Shown: piece after piece, positions 24,062 to 33,614 of the stretch | Layout: the number at the start of each line of letters is the position of its first letter | How positions within the stretch are numbered: position 1 is the stretch's first letter | Source of the DNA: Pseudomonadota bacterium | GTDB taxonomy: Bacteria > Pseudomonadota > Gammaproteobacteria > Steroidobacterales > Steroidobacteraceae | DNA length: 64,000 nt | NCBI GenBank assembly: GCA_018240525.1 | Contig: JAFEFN010000014.1 | Span: forward strand, 296,487-360,486 | Direction of reading: 5' to 3' | Notes under the pieces: generated by a model | The model's input: only the letters and a program-made list of their open reading frames with translations | The model's database searches: none | Told to the model about the DNA's origin: nothing | Position numbers and translations under genes: made by a program

Positions 24062-25039
24062 TCAAACCGCGCGCTCGTAGAATTGCGCGGCCCAGCGTCG
24101 AAACGCATGGATCGGACCATCCGCTGCGCACAACAGTGGCTGCTCGCGATAAACCTTGTTAGCCCAGATGGGGAAGTCCTGCTCCAAGGTCCGAACGTTA
24201 TCCGCCACGTAGCGTCTCAGGGCAGCGGCGATCTGCGGATCGGCTCGATCACTTTCACGCGTAAGTACCGAGAACGACATACGTGTCATCGTCGCATCCA
24301 CAGGCGTTTGGCCGATCTGAAAGATGACCGAAAACAGCCCGTGGTAATGCACCTGCGACAGGCCAAGACCCCACGTGTCGACTCGAAAACTGAAGTTCTC
24401 GCGCCGCTTATCAAGCAGTTCGATTTCCTTGCCCGTATCTGCACCCCATCGATACAAAGGGCCTTCAAAAGAACTGACGACGTTGCTCGGAGCGTCGAAG
24501 CCATGCACGGTCATCACGTGCGGAAAGTCGATACCGTTTTCCAGAATGTCTTGTGGATGTGCTCGGATGCTCCACGTATGGCGGTCCCACTGCACTCCAT
24601 AATCTGCACTGCCCCACTCCGGGATAACCGGGACCTCGAACTCAGGCGGGGTCCCCTTCGGGTGGTACCAAAACCAGACCGCGCCGTTGCGCTCGACCAC
24701 CGGATACATCCGCAGGCGCGCGCTGGGCGGGATAACCTTCGAGTAGGGGATGCTGTGGCAATGACCTCTGTAGTCCCACTCCCAGCCGTGGAAGGGACAC
24801 CTCAACGCCGAACCGATGACCTTGCCGCCAACGCCAAGGTGCGCCCCCAAGTGGGGGCAATGGGCATCAGCAAGTGCCGCCTGGCCATCCTCGGTGCGAA
24901 AGATCACAAGTTTGCGACCGACGTACTCAAGCGACTGCACCCCGCCGGGTGGCAACTCATCCGCGTACAGAGCCAGGTACCAACCGTGCGCAATAGGCAG
25001 CGGGGCAGCCACTGAGTCCTGGGATATCGCTTCTGGCAT
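24062..25039 (-). CDS. Rieske non-heme iron oxygenase, KshA-like
   Basis: 325 residues. The Rieske [2Fe-2S] ligands are CPHLGAH (61-67) and CPFHGW (81-86). The mononuclear iron motif is ENGIDFPHVMTVH (near 166-178), with Asp/His/His in the right spacing. Length and the short C-terminal helix (LEQDFPIWANKVYREQPLLC) match the KshA/VanA-like group of oxygenases that open or demethylate large substrates such as 3-ketosteroids. It needs a separate reductase, which is not in this window. A second, 360-residue member lies at 52853. Substrate is inferred. Confidence 0.82.
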   Translation of the reverse strand: MPEAISQDSVAAPLPIAHGWYLALYADELPPGGVQSLEYVGRKLVIFRTEDGQAALADAHCPHLGAHLGVGGKVIGSALRCPFHGWEWDYRGHCHSIPYSKVIPPSARLRMYPVVERNGAVWFWYHPKGTPPEFEVPVIPEWGSADYGVQWDRHTWSIRAHPQDILENGIDFPHVMTVHGFDAPSNVVSSFEGPLYRWGADTGKEIELLDKRRENFSFRVDTWGLGLSQVHYHGLFSVIFQIGQTPVDATMTRMSFSVLTRESDRADPQIAAALRRYVADNVRTLEQDFPIWANKVYREQPLLCAADGPIHAFRRWAAQFYERAV

Positions 25040-25314
25040 CTACCAATCCTCGTGCTATCGAATCAACATCGCCTCGCGCACGCGAGCAACACCATGACAG
25101 GCTGCCTTAGTCTACGTTGCCAAAGCGACTTTCTGCGAATTTCAATATGCCTACCCTATCCGGCGCCAGATTGTGCGCACTGCGTTTAGAGGCGCCGCGC
25201 GGTCACGAGGAAGCCGGCCCAGAATTTGAACCTGCTAAGGGACCGGAGAACGCTGGCATGCTGAACGGGTAGGCTGCTGGCTGCTATACGCTTTGGATAC
25301 AAGGGCTGTATTAC

Positions 25315-25408
25315 TGCACCGGTTTTGCACTAAGAAGCCGTCCCCGCATCCGCAGTGTAGCGCGAGCCGAATGTGTATTCGCGTAAGCGCCAACGAAGTG
25401 TGAGACCG
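25315..25408 (+). repeat. Dispersed palindromic element, copy 6
   Basis: 5' motif TGCACCGGTTTTGCAC at 25315-25330; the 3' part reads AGCGCCAACGAAGTGTGAGA and then CCG, with the shared AGCGCCAA. It sits 100 bp beyond the 3' end of the PEP-CTERM gene. Nothing else is seen in 25040-25507. Confidence 0.45.
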
Positions 25409-25507
25409 ATAAAGAAGCGCTCGATGACCTGAGCCAAGTGAGTGCTATCACTGCCGCCGGATTCGGCTCCTTGGAGGCAGCAATACTCGACTCTTGCGGA
25501 AAATAAG

Positions 25508-26194
25508 CTAACGCCAGCACTCAGGCTTCTTGCTTCGCAATCTCATGAACCCCAGACCCCCGAGACCTAGAGCGAGCAACGAGAACATCGCCGGTTCCGG
25601 AACGGGCACTTCACCCGAGCGCACGGCCAAGACTTCGCCCATGTAGCCCTCGTAGTTGAGAACCTCCAGGCCCGCGCCGTTAAGGTAAGCCCAGGCTGCT
25701 GGGCCGAAATCGGGGATTTGCGGGTTAAAATAGTTGTCGGACGACCAAAAAAAGCCATTTCGATTCACGTTCATGAATGGGCCCGCATTCGACATCGGAT
25801 GTTGGAACTGATTACCCAGCTCATTGAAGAATAGCCAGCCCAGCTGATTCTTTGTTGGGTCTGTCGATAAACCCCATCCCTGTTGCACGACGCCGCCGAA
25901 CGCGATCGGATTGGTGGTATACACGCCATCGCCTGTAGGCAACGTCCAGTCATTATATCCACCGTAGTCGCTTGCATTGAGACTTGCCACGAACGCCTGC
26001 GCGCTTCCCGGTGCGGCGGAACTGGACCAAGTCACCGGCCCCGACAAACTTGCATCCGCTATCCACGTGACGTTGAGAGATGAGTCATCAACGAGCGTCA
26101 CGCCGTCATGTGTAACAGTGGTTAGCTGCGCGTTCGCAACAGAGCTTACAAGCGCTATCACGGGTCCCATGGCTGCAGTGAGTCTGACGCGCAT
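25508..26194 (-). CDS. PEP-CTERM sorted exported protein
   Basis: 228 residues from ATG 26194 (MRVRLTAAMGPVIALVSSVA, then NAQ), a clean signal peptide; the frame extends upstream without a better start. The C-terminus is a PEP-CTERM anchor: VPEPAMFSLLALGLGGLGFM followed by RLRSK. The middle is a Lcl/DUF1566-like domain rich in Trp, Gly and Asn (YGGYNDWTLPTGDGVYTTNP, GFFWSSDNY). Such proteins are processed by an exosortase and placed on the surface or in exopolysaccharide. No exosortase gene lies in this window. Confidence 0.8.
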   Translation of the reverse strand: MRVRLTAAMGPVIALVSSVANAQLTTVTHDGVTLVDDSSLNVTWIADASLSGPVTWSSSAAPGSAQAFVASLNASDYGGYNDWTLPTGDGVYTTNPIAFGGVVQQGWGLSTDPTKNQLGWLFFNELGNQFQHPMSNAGPFMNVNRNGFFWSSDNYFNPQIPDFGPAAWAYLNGAGLEVLNYEGYMGEVLAVRSGEVPVPEPAMFSLLALGLGGLGFMRLRSKKPECWR

Positions 26195-26426
26195 GATCTG
26201 CTCCGCGGCCAGAAGTGGAAACCCGAGTAGACGCGCATGTCGTACACGCAGCAATAGGTACAACCCGAATACTGCTGTCTACGCGATGCAGCCGTAACGG
26301 TGCTTCTTTGCAACGCAGTCTGAACCTTCGCAACACCCGAGCGCGGAGATACTGCGGGACATTAGCACCGCACTGGCCATTCAAAGCTTAGGTCTAATCA
26401 GACGGAACCTCGCCGATGACAGTGGC

Positions 26427-26519
26427 TGCACTGAAATTGCATCGGATGCGGTGCGCCTGTCGTCCGCGCGCCTGGCATCCCCCTCATTCTAGGCTGCGCG
26501 AACGGATTGCCAGTCCGTT
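26427..26519 (+). repeat. Dispersed palindromic element, copy 7
   Basis: 5' motif TGCACTGAAATTGCAT at 26427-26442 and 3' motif AACGGATTGCCAGTCCGTT at 26501-26519. It is in the 544-bp gap between the PEP-CTERM gene and the Ldh2-family gene; nothing else was found there. Confidence 0.5.
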
Positions 26520-26738
26520 TGACGGCGTCTTGAAAACCTCGCTTGCGTGTGCAGTCCGAGCGCAGCGCCGGCGCCCGGCAAGACCTCCTGAATGCACGTT
26601 CGGTCTACGACGGCGTGTAAGGCTCAATAGCTGGGATCGTTTCCGTACCGTGACGCGGCGATTTGGTCGCAATTCCGCCGATCGATCCAAGCTTCCGCTC
26701 ACGCGTACGGCTGCCGTCGACGCCGCCCCTTCTGAATT

Positions 26739-27782
26739 TCAGCCACAGAGAGCTCGGATATCAGCTACGAGCTGCGCGTTAACGATTCGCGGCGCACTAG
26801 ACAATCGGTTTTCGAGGCGTCGCACCCCTGGCAATCGCGCTCCCTTAATTGAGTCGAACCGCTTGAAGAATTCTTCGCAATGTGATGCCCATCCCGGCCC
26901 TGCCAGTAGATCTGGAGAAATGGCCACCAGAAACTCTCCTCCTCGTGGTGGACCTCCATCACTGACGTCTTCTGCTCCAGCTTCGAAGCTAAACCTCTCC
27001 CCCACCGCTCCCGCGGCTAGCAACTCCACCAAGAGCGCAAGAGCAGACCCCTTGTATCCCCCGAATGGCAGAAGTGCTCCCTTGAGAATCTCGGCAGCGT
27101 CCGTAGTCTCTTGTCCGGCGGAGTCCAAGCCAGTTCCGAGTGGCACTGGGCGACAGTCGCGCGCTGCGATCTGTACCTCGCCTTGTGCCATGGCGGCGGT
27201 GGCCATGTCCGCTACCACCGGAGGCCGCCCGGGTCGCGGCCATGCAAAGGAAATAGGATTTGTTCCGAACAGCGGCTTGGTTCCACCAAAGGGTGCAACA
27301 CAGGAAACATAACTAACACACGCAATCGCAACCAGACCCTCAGCCGCGATGGCTTCTGTCTCTGGCCACAGCGCGGCGAAGTGGAACGAACGGGTGATCG
27401 TCATGACTGCCACGCCGAACCGCTTGGCGGCATCCGTAAGCATTGGTATGCCGCGCTCAAGCGCGAGCGGAGCAAAGCCGCACTCGCCATCAACTTGTAT
27501 TACTACGGGTGTCTTTTGAGTTACCCGTGGAATTGCCCTTCCGTTCACTCTCCCGCTACGCAGCGCCGCGACGTAACCCGGCACCCGAAAAAGTCCATGC
27601 GACCGCGAACCATCCCGCTCTGCCGCTACGACAGTACGTACCAGCGCTTCGAGGTTGGGCTGATCACAGCCGTGCCGCATCAGCGCCGCAGAAACGAGTG
27701 TCGCGATATCGTCTAACGACATCGCAAAGGAGGTCCGGTCGGTTCGGGATTCGGTCATATAGTCAACAAAGCTCGGACCCAC
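26739..27782 (-). CDS. Ldh2-family NAD(P)H-dependent reductase (imine reductase type)
   Basis: 347 residues of the malate/lactate dehydrogenase 2 superfamily. Hallmarks: ERDGSRSHGLFRVPGYVAAL with the catalytic His, MTITRSFHFAALWPETEAIA, FGTNPISFAWPRPG and LPFGGYKGSALALLVELLAA. Members of this superfamily include the delta1-pyrroline/piperideine-2-carboxylate reductases (DpkA type), which make L-proline or L-pipecolate. Linkage to both aconitase X subunits across the locus makes that activity the best guess. The closest start choices are 27782, 27758 or 27722. It is 124 bp downstream of the DUF885 gene. Confidence 0.78.
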   Translation of the reverse strand: MGPSFVDYMTESRTDRTSFAMSLDDIATLVSAALMRHGCDQPNLEALVRTVVAAERDGSRSHGLFRVPGYVAALRSGRVNGRAIPRVTQKTPVVIQVDGECGFAPLALERGIPMLTDAAKRFGVAVMTITRSFHFAALWPETEAIAAEGLVAIACVSYVSCVAPFGGTKPLFGTNPISFAWPRPGRPPVVADMATAAMAQGEVQIAARDCRPVPLGTGLDSAGQETTDAAEILKGALLPFGGYKGSALALLVELLAAGAVGERFSFEAGAEDVSDGGPPRGGEFLVAISPDLLAGPGWASHCEEFFKRFDSIKGARLPGVRRLENRLSSAPRIVNAQLVADIRALCG

Positions 27783-27906
27783 CTTGACGTCTCAAATCGG
27801 GAGTCGATCGATATCGCGATTCGTTACGCCCTCCGAACGCAGTTCAGTTGGGGTCATGCCTGCGCGGCTCGCAACGGAACATTCCCTAAGAATTGAAGTT
27901 GCATAA

Positions 27907-29679
27907 CTAAGGCTCGATCGGCAGATCGAACATCAACGCGCGCACATGGCGGACCGGAATAGATCCGTAACTCAGTACCTGGTCGTGGTATCTCTTTAAG
28001 GTGAACTTATCGCCCCACCGGCGCTCTGCTTGGCGGCGGAGCTCGAAATGCTCCTGGACGCCGACGAAGTACGTTGATAATTGGGTCTCCGAAAGCCGCG
28101 CACGGTCCCATTTGGCTTCCGCTTCCGCTTCTTCTTGAAAGGCATCATGGGTCAATAGTCTCATCGCCTCATCGCGTGTCATTCCGTCCGCATGTATTCC
28201 CTGATCGATCAGCGCGTTCACAACACTGCGCAGATAGGTCTTGCGGTTGCCGAGCCTCATTAGCGGATCCCAATCATCGAAGCCCGTGTCGACCATCATA
28301 CGTTCCGCGTATACCGCCCACCCTTCGACAAAGCTGCCGGATTCGAAGAGACCGCGAAACTTCGAGGCATGCTGATTCGCAGCGGCAAACTGCACGTAGT
28401 GCCCTGGCATCGCCTCGTGAACTGTAAGTCCCAATATGGCGCGCGAGTTGTACTCTCGTAGGAATGATTCCGCCTTCTCCGGACTCCAGTCTTCAGGAAC
28501 AGGGGAAACGTCGTAAAAGGTCTTTTGCTCAGCGTCTAGTGGCCCAGGGTTTTCACAAGATGCAGGCGAAGGTCTCCTCATAAAAACCGGGGTGGCTACG
28601 ACCTCAACGGGAGCGGTCGGCAGCGTCAGCACATCTCGCTCGCGCACAAAATCCGTAGCTCTTTGGAGTGCCACCTTAGCAGCATCGATAAAATCTTCGC
28701 GTGAAGGGTGCTCAGCAGCGGCCAAGTCCAATGCAGCCCTGATGATTTTCTGCTGCTCGTCTGGAGCTGGTCGCTCAGGCGCGACAAAACTGGTTGACCG
28801 ACTTGCGAGGACCGAAACCGCGATCTGGTACATCTCGCGACGAACTGTCTGCAACTCCAGCAGCGCCCGCCGCCGTATCTCTTTCCGGCTCATCGGTGAC
28901 TGAAGTACATAGCGAAGCTCTTCGTCAAACATCGCGGGCCCAACCCGGAAGTCGCCTGCGGCATGCGGCAAGACGACAGCCTCCAGCCAAGTTTGCTGTT
29001 CCGCATTGGCAGTCCTGGCTCTTTTGATTGCGGTCAGCAAATCCTCACGATCCTGACCAGACAGCTTATTGAGGTTCGGCACCAGGAACTCGTCGAGCAA
29101 TTCGGAGAGTCCGCGATTGCGTGAAACAGCCTGCTCCGCATATACACGCGGCACTCGCGCAACGCTTAGATTGGCGCGTTCCTGCTCGTAGAGGCGCGGC
29201 AGTTGCATGAGTCGCGCGGCGGCCGACCTGAGACGCTCGGGCAGGGGAGCAAAATCCCGCGCCATTAAATTAAAAAGCGCATCACCCGCCTTGTCGTTAT
29301 AAAGAAGCGGATCCCACAACCAATGCTTAGACCGTGTGATCTGCCAGATGTCATAGCGCAGCTGGTTCGCCAGCAGCGCTGCGTCTACCTGGTGGTCCCG
29401 GGACAAGGTTGCTCGATCGATGTGTCCAACATGATCGAGCAGTTCTTTATCCCAATTGAGTCTAGCGGCTCGGCCGCGGGCGGACAGATCATCCAGTTCC
29501 GCGTCATGCCGATGATCGCCTATCAGTGTTGCATCAACTGGGGCGAATCGACCGAATTCGTCTAAGTAACGCCGCTCCAAATCATCCAGTGCGGCATCTG
29601 CGTTCAACGAGACCGGCTTCGCATGTGCCGCTTGTATGAGCGCCAGCACGCCAAGTACCGCTAGTAATTTGCTCGGCAT
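27907..29679 (-). CDS. Exported DUF885 metallopeptidase-like protein
   Basis: 590 residues from ATG 29679, which begins a signal peptide (MPSKLLAVLGVLALIQAAHA). The zinc-type motif HEAMPGHYVQFAAANQHASK and the later GSFVEGWAVYAERMMVDTGF are typical of DUF885 proteins, thought to be peptidases. The protein should work in the periplasm or at the surface. It follows the esterase gene by 28 bp in a TonB-receptor operon, so it may cleave peptides taken up by that receptor. Substrate not established. Confidence 0.8.
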   Translation of the reverse strand: MPSKLLAVLGVLALIQAAHAKPVSLNADAALDDLERRYLDEFGRFAPVDATLIGDHRHDAELDDLSARGRAARLNWDKELLDHVGHIDRATLSRDHQVDAALLANQLRYDIWQITRSKHWLWDPLLYNDKAGDALFNLMARDFAPLPERLRSAAARLMQLPRLYEQERANLSVARVPRVYAEQAVSRNRGLSELLDEFLVPNLNKLSGQDREDLLTAIKRARTANAEQQTWLEAVVLPHAAGDFRVGPAMFDEELRYVLQSPMSRKEIRRRALLELQTVRREMYQIAVSVLASRSTSFVAPERPAPDEQQKIIRAALDLAAAEHPSREDFIDAAKVALQRATDFVRERDVLTLPTAPVEVVATPVFMRRPSPASCENPGPLDAEQKTFYDVSPVPEDWSPEKAESFLREYNSRAILGLTVHEAMPGHYVQFAAANQHASKFRGLFESGSFVEGWAVYAERMMVDTGFDDWDPLMRLGNRKTYLRSVVNALIDQGIHADGMTRDEAMRLLTHDAFQEEAEAEAKWDRARLSETQLSTYFVGVQEHFELRRQAERRWGDKFTLKRYHDQVLSYGSIPVRHVRALMFDLPIEP

Positions 29680-29707
29680 TGAAAGTTTTCGACCCGTGCC
29701 GAAGCCT

Positions 29708-30652
29708 CTAGCTGAGAAGGAAGCGCAAGCCCCTCGACAGCGCCGTCCCTTGCAGGGTGTGGTGGTCTTCTTCCGGTAAGACCTGAATAAGGTTCTTTTC
29801 GAATGCATTCGGATAGTTTTCCAGCACACCCTTGAGCGCTATGACATCACCCACCATTGACGGATACGCACCGGATATGTGCTCTTCCCGCTCGCCAACG
29901 TATACCGCGAGGCGGCCGTCGTGGTGAAAGCCCTTCTTGAGAGTTCGTTCGAAGCGTAGGAGTTCAAAGCGCTGGTCCCACCATAGGGACGGGCTAAGGG
30001 CGAGATAGTGACGAAACCCACCGTGACTTTGAGTCGCCGCACCGATTACGAAAAGTCCGCCCAGCGAATGCCCTATCAGGACGGATACCGAATTATCGAC
30101 GTCGTACCGCTGCTCGATAACCGGCTTAAGCTTGGTCAGTAGGAACTTGAGATATGCCGGCCCGCCACCACCTTCACTCGCCCCCGGCAACTCGTCCTCC
30201 ATGCCGCCATGCGCAGTCGGGGTCAGATCGTATGTACGCGGGTTCTTCACCGAAACCGGAAGATCCAGATATTGCGGAGGGTAAGTAACGCCCACCACCA
30301 GGCAGGGAGGCACATCACCACCCCATTGCATCATGCGCGTCAGATCCCTGACCAGCCCGAAGTTCTCATTTCCGTCCAGTACAAACAGCGTCACAGGCTT
30401 TCTGCCACGAACCATCAGTGGCAGATCGGGATCAACGGCGTGAGGCAACCCCACTTGAACAACGTATTCCGTTCCATTGTCCGATTTGAGGTTGAACTGT
30501 TCGGTCTGCAGAAGGGTCGCCAGATCCGTGCGCGGGACCTTACGAGGGTCACTCGAGGCCGCTGCTGAAATATATGCGCTGGGAGCAACCGCCAGAACCG
30601 GGCCTGTGCCCAAAGCCGACAAGAGCATCCTGCGGCGAGTCAATGCTGCCAT
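29708..30652 (-). CDS. Tat-exported esterase (PF00756 type)
   Basis: 314 residues. The N-terminus LTRRRMLLSALGTGPVLAVA is a Tat-like signal. The alpha/beta-hydrolase nucleophile motif is GHSLGG (194-199), and the final EEDHHTLQG supplies the His. The fold matches the Fes/IroE and antigen-85 related esterases, often encoded beside TonB receptors. It begins 9 bp after the receptor gene stop. It may open an ester or lactone bond in the imported ligand. Confidence 0.82.
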   Translation of the reverse strand: MAALTRRRMLLSALGTGPVLAVAPSAYISAAASSDPRKVPRTDLATLLQTEQFNLKSDNGTEYVVQVGLPHAVDPDLPLMVRGRKPVTLFVLDGNENFGLVRDLTRMMQWGGDVPPCLVVGVTYPPQYLDLPVSVKNPRTYDLTPTAHGGMEDELPGASEGGGGPAYLKFLLTKLKPVIEQRYDVDNSVSVLIGHSLGGLFVIGAATQSHGGFRHYLALSPSLWWDQRFELLRFERTLKKGFHHDGRLAVYVGEREEHISGAYPSMVGDVIALKGVLENYPNAFEKNLIQVLPEEDHHTLQGTALSRGLRFLLS

Positions 30653-30661
30653 ATGGGTTCC

Positions 30662-32797
30662 TTATAAATGCCAGTCGAACTGCACGCCGACGGTTCTTGG
30701 CCTCACCAAGAAATTCTGCGTGTATGGACCAGCTGCTTGTGCGGCCGTGACGGCCCTCGTATCAGCAATGTTGTTGCAGTAGGCGCTGACATCGAACGAC
30801 CCGAAGTTCAGCCCGGCACGCGCATCGAAGAGGTTGTAATTTCCGACCGGCAGGCTTCCCCCTGTAGCCTGCAGGATTCCAAAGGCGCTTAGTGCAGAGG
30901 AAACATAGCGGTGGGAGACTGATAGGAACGGCTTGTGATCACCGGTCCAGTGGTAGGTGGCCACCTCTGAAGTCGTCCACTTTGAGGCGCCTGGCAAAGT
31001 ACTGCCCTCGGGCACCACTGTGCCGTTACCCAGATCGAGACCCTGGGCGAGCTTTGCGTCGAGGTAGGTTGCGTTCACCTGCAGGTCGAGGCTGTCGATG
31101 GGCCTCCAGTACAGCGAGTTTTCCCAGCCCTTGTTGTGCGCCTTGCCGGCATTAGCGGCGTAGGAGTAGCCATCCGGGCGATTCAGGCGGACTTGAATAT
31201 CGCTCCAGTCAATGAAGAAGACCGTGGAATCCAGCGTTAACCTGTGGTCCAACCACGAGGGCCGGACACCAACTTCGTAGTTGATCAGGCTGTCGGGCCC
31301 ATATGTGGCTGGCGTTGCAAACCCGGAAAGCGGGGGAACCAGATTGACGCCCCCCGAACGGAAGCCGCGCGAAACAAGCGCGTATGCCATGAAGTTCTTG
31401 TTTGGCTCGAATGTTAGTGAGACCTTCGGGCTGAAGCCGCTCGCAGTGCCCGAACCGTTAACTCCACTAGGGGGCGAGCCTAACGGCTGGTCGATGGTTT
31501 CGGTCTTGAAGTCGATGTTGTAGTGACGGCCGCCAGCCGTTGCTCGCCACTTGTCGGAAAAGTGATACGTCGCCTCAGCAAATTCTGAGGTTTCCAGCGA
31601 ATGGTAATCGACGGAAAAGAAAAAGACGTCGACTCCATCCTGGATGCTCGGAGACGGATAGTACTCGCTGAATTGGCCGTGGTAGATGCCCGCTAACCAT
31701 TCAAAAGTGCGGCTATTGGGCGAAGTAAGCCGTCCCTCAAAACTGGTCGAGTCAGTTCTGGCTGCGGCAGGCCCACTGGTCGGAACATCGTCAAAGTAGA
31801 GTGTAAGGTCGGAATTGGAGTCTTGCTTCTTCTGTGAGTTCGCACCCAACAAGGTGAGCGTGGCGAACGACAGATCTGCCTCCACTTTCAGTGAATTCAC
31901 GATATTCGTGAACTTACTGGTCTCCGCGATAAATGTATCCCTCTTAAGCTCGCCCAGTTGGACGAAATTATAGAAGCCGTCTCCGTTATTCAGCTGATCG
32001 TAGAAGCTGAAGAAGTTTACCGACACCTTGTCGTTCAGCTTCCACAGTGCGTTCAGGCGAAAGTCCTCGATCTGCTGGGTATTAGAGCTGTTGCGTCCGA
32101 TTCCGACGTTGTCGAGATAACCCGGTTCGAAGCGCTTGATCGCGGTTAGACGAATCCCGAATTTGTCAGTCACCAACGGCAGATTCGCGGCACCCTTCAC
32201 CATGTAACCGGTTTGATCCCCATTATCGGTTTTGAACAGTCCGGCGGAGACCCGCGCATCGTAGGCATCCAGGGAAACAGGATTGAGAATATAGTTGACG
32301 GCACCGCCGAGTGTGGCTGTACCAAAAAGCGTGCCCTGTGGGCCGCGCAGCACTTCCACCCGCTGAACGTCAAATACGTCAATGTCCGGGATTCCCATCG
32401 CGAAACCCGGGTCGGTCAATGGAATGTCGTTGAGGTAGATTCCAGTGGTCGCCTGTCCTTGGTCGGGGTAGACCGTCGCCGTGCCAATTCCGCGGATAGT
32501 CACGTTCGATACCCCGGGTGTGGCCGCGTTAAATATCACGCCCGGCGCTCGCCCTACGTAGTCCTCGAGGCTTTGCGCGCCGAGCGCCTCCAGATCGGCC
32601 CCCGTAAAAGCGGTGACTGAATCCGCCACATCCCGTAGCTCCTGGGGCCGCTTGGATGCGGTTACGACGACCTCGGTTAAATTCTGCGTACCGTCAGCCG
32701 AAGGCGTCTCTCCCAGAGCGACCTCGGCGGCAGACGCATTCGCGCAGATCAACAGTAATCCAAGACTCTTACGAGTGAGGAACGGTAGCTTTGGCAT
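30662..32797 (-). CDS. TonB-dependent outer-membrane receptor
   Basis: 711 residues from ATG 32797, preceded by a GGGGGG ribosome-binding stretch; residues 1-22 are a signal peptide. A TonB-box-like region (LTEVVVTASKRPQELRDV) leads into the plug domain (RVEVLRGPQGTLFGTATLGG) and a 22-strand-type barrel ending in VQFDWHL. Such receptors import large or scarce ligands. It heads an operon with an esterase, a DUF885 peptidase and, further on, an Ldh2-type reductase. A perfect inverted repeat lies 22-38 bp upstream. Confidence 0.88.
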   Translation of the reverse strand: MPKLPFLTRKSLGLLLICANASAAEVALGETPSADGTQNLTEVVVTASKRPQELRDVADSVTAFTGADLEALGAQSLEDYVGRAPGVIFNAATPGVSNVTIRGIGTATVYPDQGQATTGIYLNDIPLTDPGFAMGIPDIDVFDVQRVEVLRGPQGTLFGTATLGGAVNYILNPVSLDAYDARVSAGLFKTDNGDQTGYMVKGAANLPLVTDKFGIRLTAIKRFEPGYLDNVGIGRNSSNTQQIEDFRLNALWKLNDKVSVNFFSFYDQLNNGDGFYNFVQLGELKRDTFIAETSKFTNIVNSLKVEADLSFATLTLLGANSQKKQDSNSDLTLYFDDVPTSGPAAARTDSTSFEGRLTSPNSRTFEWLAGIYHGQFSEYYPSPSIQDGVDVFFFSVDYHSLETSEFAEATYHFSDKWRATAGGRHYNIDFKTETIDQPLGSPPSGVNGSGTASGFSPKVSLTFEPNKNFMAYALVSRGFRSGGVNLVPPLSGFATPATYGPDSLINYEVGVRPSWLDHRLTLDSTVFFIDWSDIQVRLNRPDGYSYAANAGKAHNKGWENSLYWRPIDSLDLQVNATYLDAKLAQGLDLGNGTVVPEGSTLPGASKWTTSEVATYHWTGDHKPFLSVSHRYVSSALSAFGILQATGGSLPVGNYNLFDARAGLNFGSFDVSAYCNNIADTRAVTAAQAAGPYTQNFLVRPRTVGVQFDWHL

Positions 32798-32818
32798 GTT
32801 TTGCCCCCCTTTTGTACA

Positions 32819-32835
32819 CAATAGCAACGCTATTG
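32819..32835. promoter_or_regulatory. Perfect inverted repeat, candidate operator
   Basis: CAATAGC-AAC-GCTATTG, a 7-bp perfect inverted repeat. It sits in the 131-bp gap between the TonB receptor (minus) and the XRE-cupin regulator (plus). Binding by that regulator is inferred from position. Confidence 0.5.
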
Positions 32836-32928
32836 CCGTTCTGTCCATTTTTTATTTAAATGGCGATATGCACTCCTAAGCTAAAGTAGGGAGAAAGGCC
32901 CGTTCCCCATCAGAGGAGGCTGTGAACC

Positions 32929-33606
32929 GTGACTTCGAAGGACAGAACGCGCCCCACCCTTGGCTCTGCGCTGCGATCGATAAGAAACGAGCGCAAGTGG
33001 TCTCTTGCAGACGCGAGCGCGAAGACGGGGCTGTCTACATCAAGTTGGTCAAAAATCGAGAATGGTCAGCGCTCACTGACCTACGACAAGCTCATTAGCC
33101 TAGCTAAGGCGCTTGATGTCGACGTGACAAGACTGTTCAGCGACATCTCTTCGGATGGTGAGTCCAACCCACACGTCGGACGTCGCAGCGTTCACCGCGG
33201 GGCGGACGGTTTTGTGGTCGATACCGGCGTCTACACCTATCGCTACCTGGGGGAGGAGTTGGTGCGAAAGCGCTTTCTTCCGGTGGTGATGGAGCTTCAC
33301 GCTAAGTCCGTAGAAGATTTTGAAGAGCTTCTGCGACATGACGGGGATGAATTCGCGTACGTGCTGGAGGGAGAAGTCGAGCTGCATACTGAGGTGTATG
33401 CGCCCCTGAAATTGTCAGTTGGTGACTCGGTTTACTTTGACAGCAGCGTCCGCCACGCCTACCTAAACAAAACCGGCAGCCCGGCGAAGATTCTGGTGAT
33501 CGCGTGCGAGGCAGAAATGCCCGCTCAAGCGCGCGAAGTTCCGCGAGCCAAGGCTGCGGCGCGGAAAGCAGCACACACGCAACCGCCTAAGGCTCGCGGC
33601 CTTTAA
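32929..33606 (+). CDS. XRE-cupin transcription regulator
   Basis: 225 residues from GTG 32929, with GAGGAGG 9 bases upstream. Residues 10-70 are an XRE helix-turn-helix (LGSALRSIRNERKWSLADAS, TGLSTSSWSKIENGQRSL). Residues 130-200 are a cupin (HDGDEFAYVLEGEVELHTEV, GDSVYFDSSVRHAYLNKTG) that would sense a small ligand. It is divergent from the TonB receptor and starts an operon with aconitase X, so it likely controls both sides. The tail is basic and Ala-rich. Confidence 0.85.
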   Translation: MTSKDRTRPTLGSALRSIRNERKWSLADASAKTGLSTSSWSKIENGQRSLTYDKLISLAKALDVDVTRLFSDISSDGESNPHVGRRSVHRGADGFVVDTGVYTYRYLGEELVRKRFLPVVMELHAKSVEDFEELLRHDGDEFAYVLEGEVELHTEVYAPLKLSVGDSVYFDSSVRHAYLNKTGSPAKILVIACEAEMPAQAREVPRAKAAARKAAHTQPPKARGL

Positions 33607-33614
33607 AGCCAACA

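Noticed and set aside
26416..27312. Plus-strand frame of 298 codons
   Set aside because: It mirrors the Ldh2-family gene, has low-complexity Arg/Ser/Pro composition and no motif.
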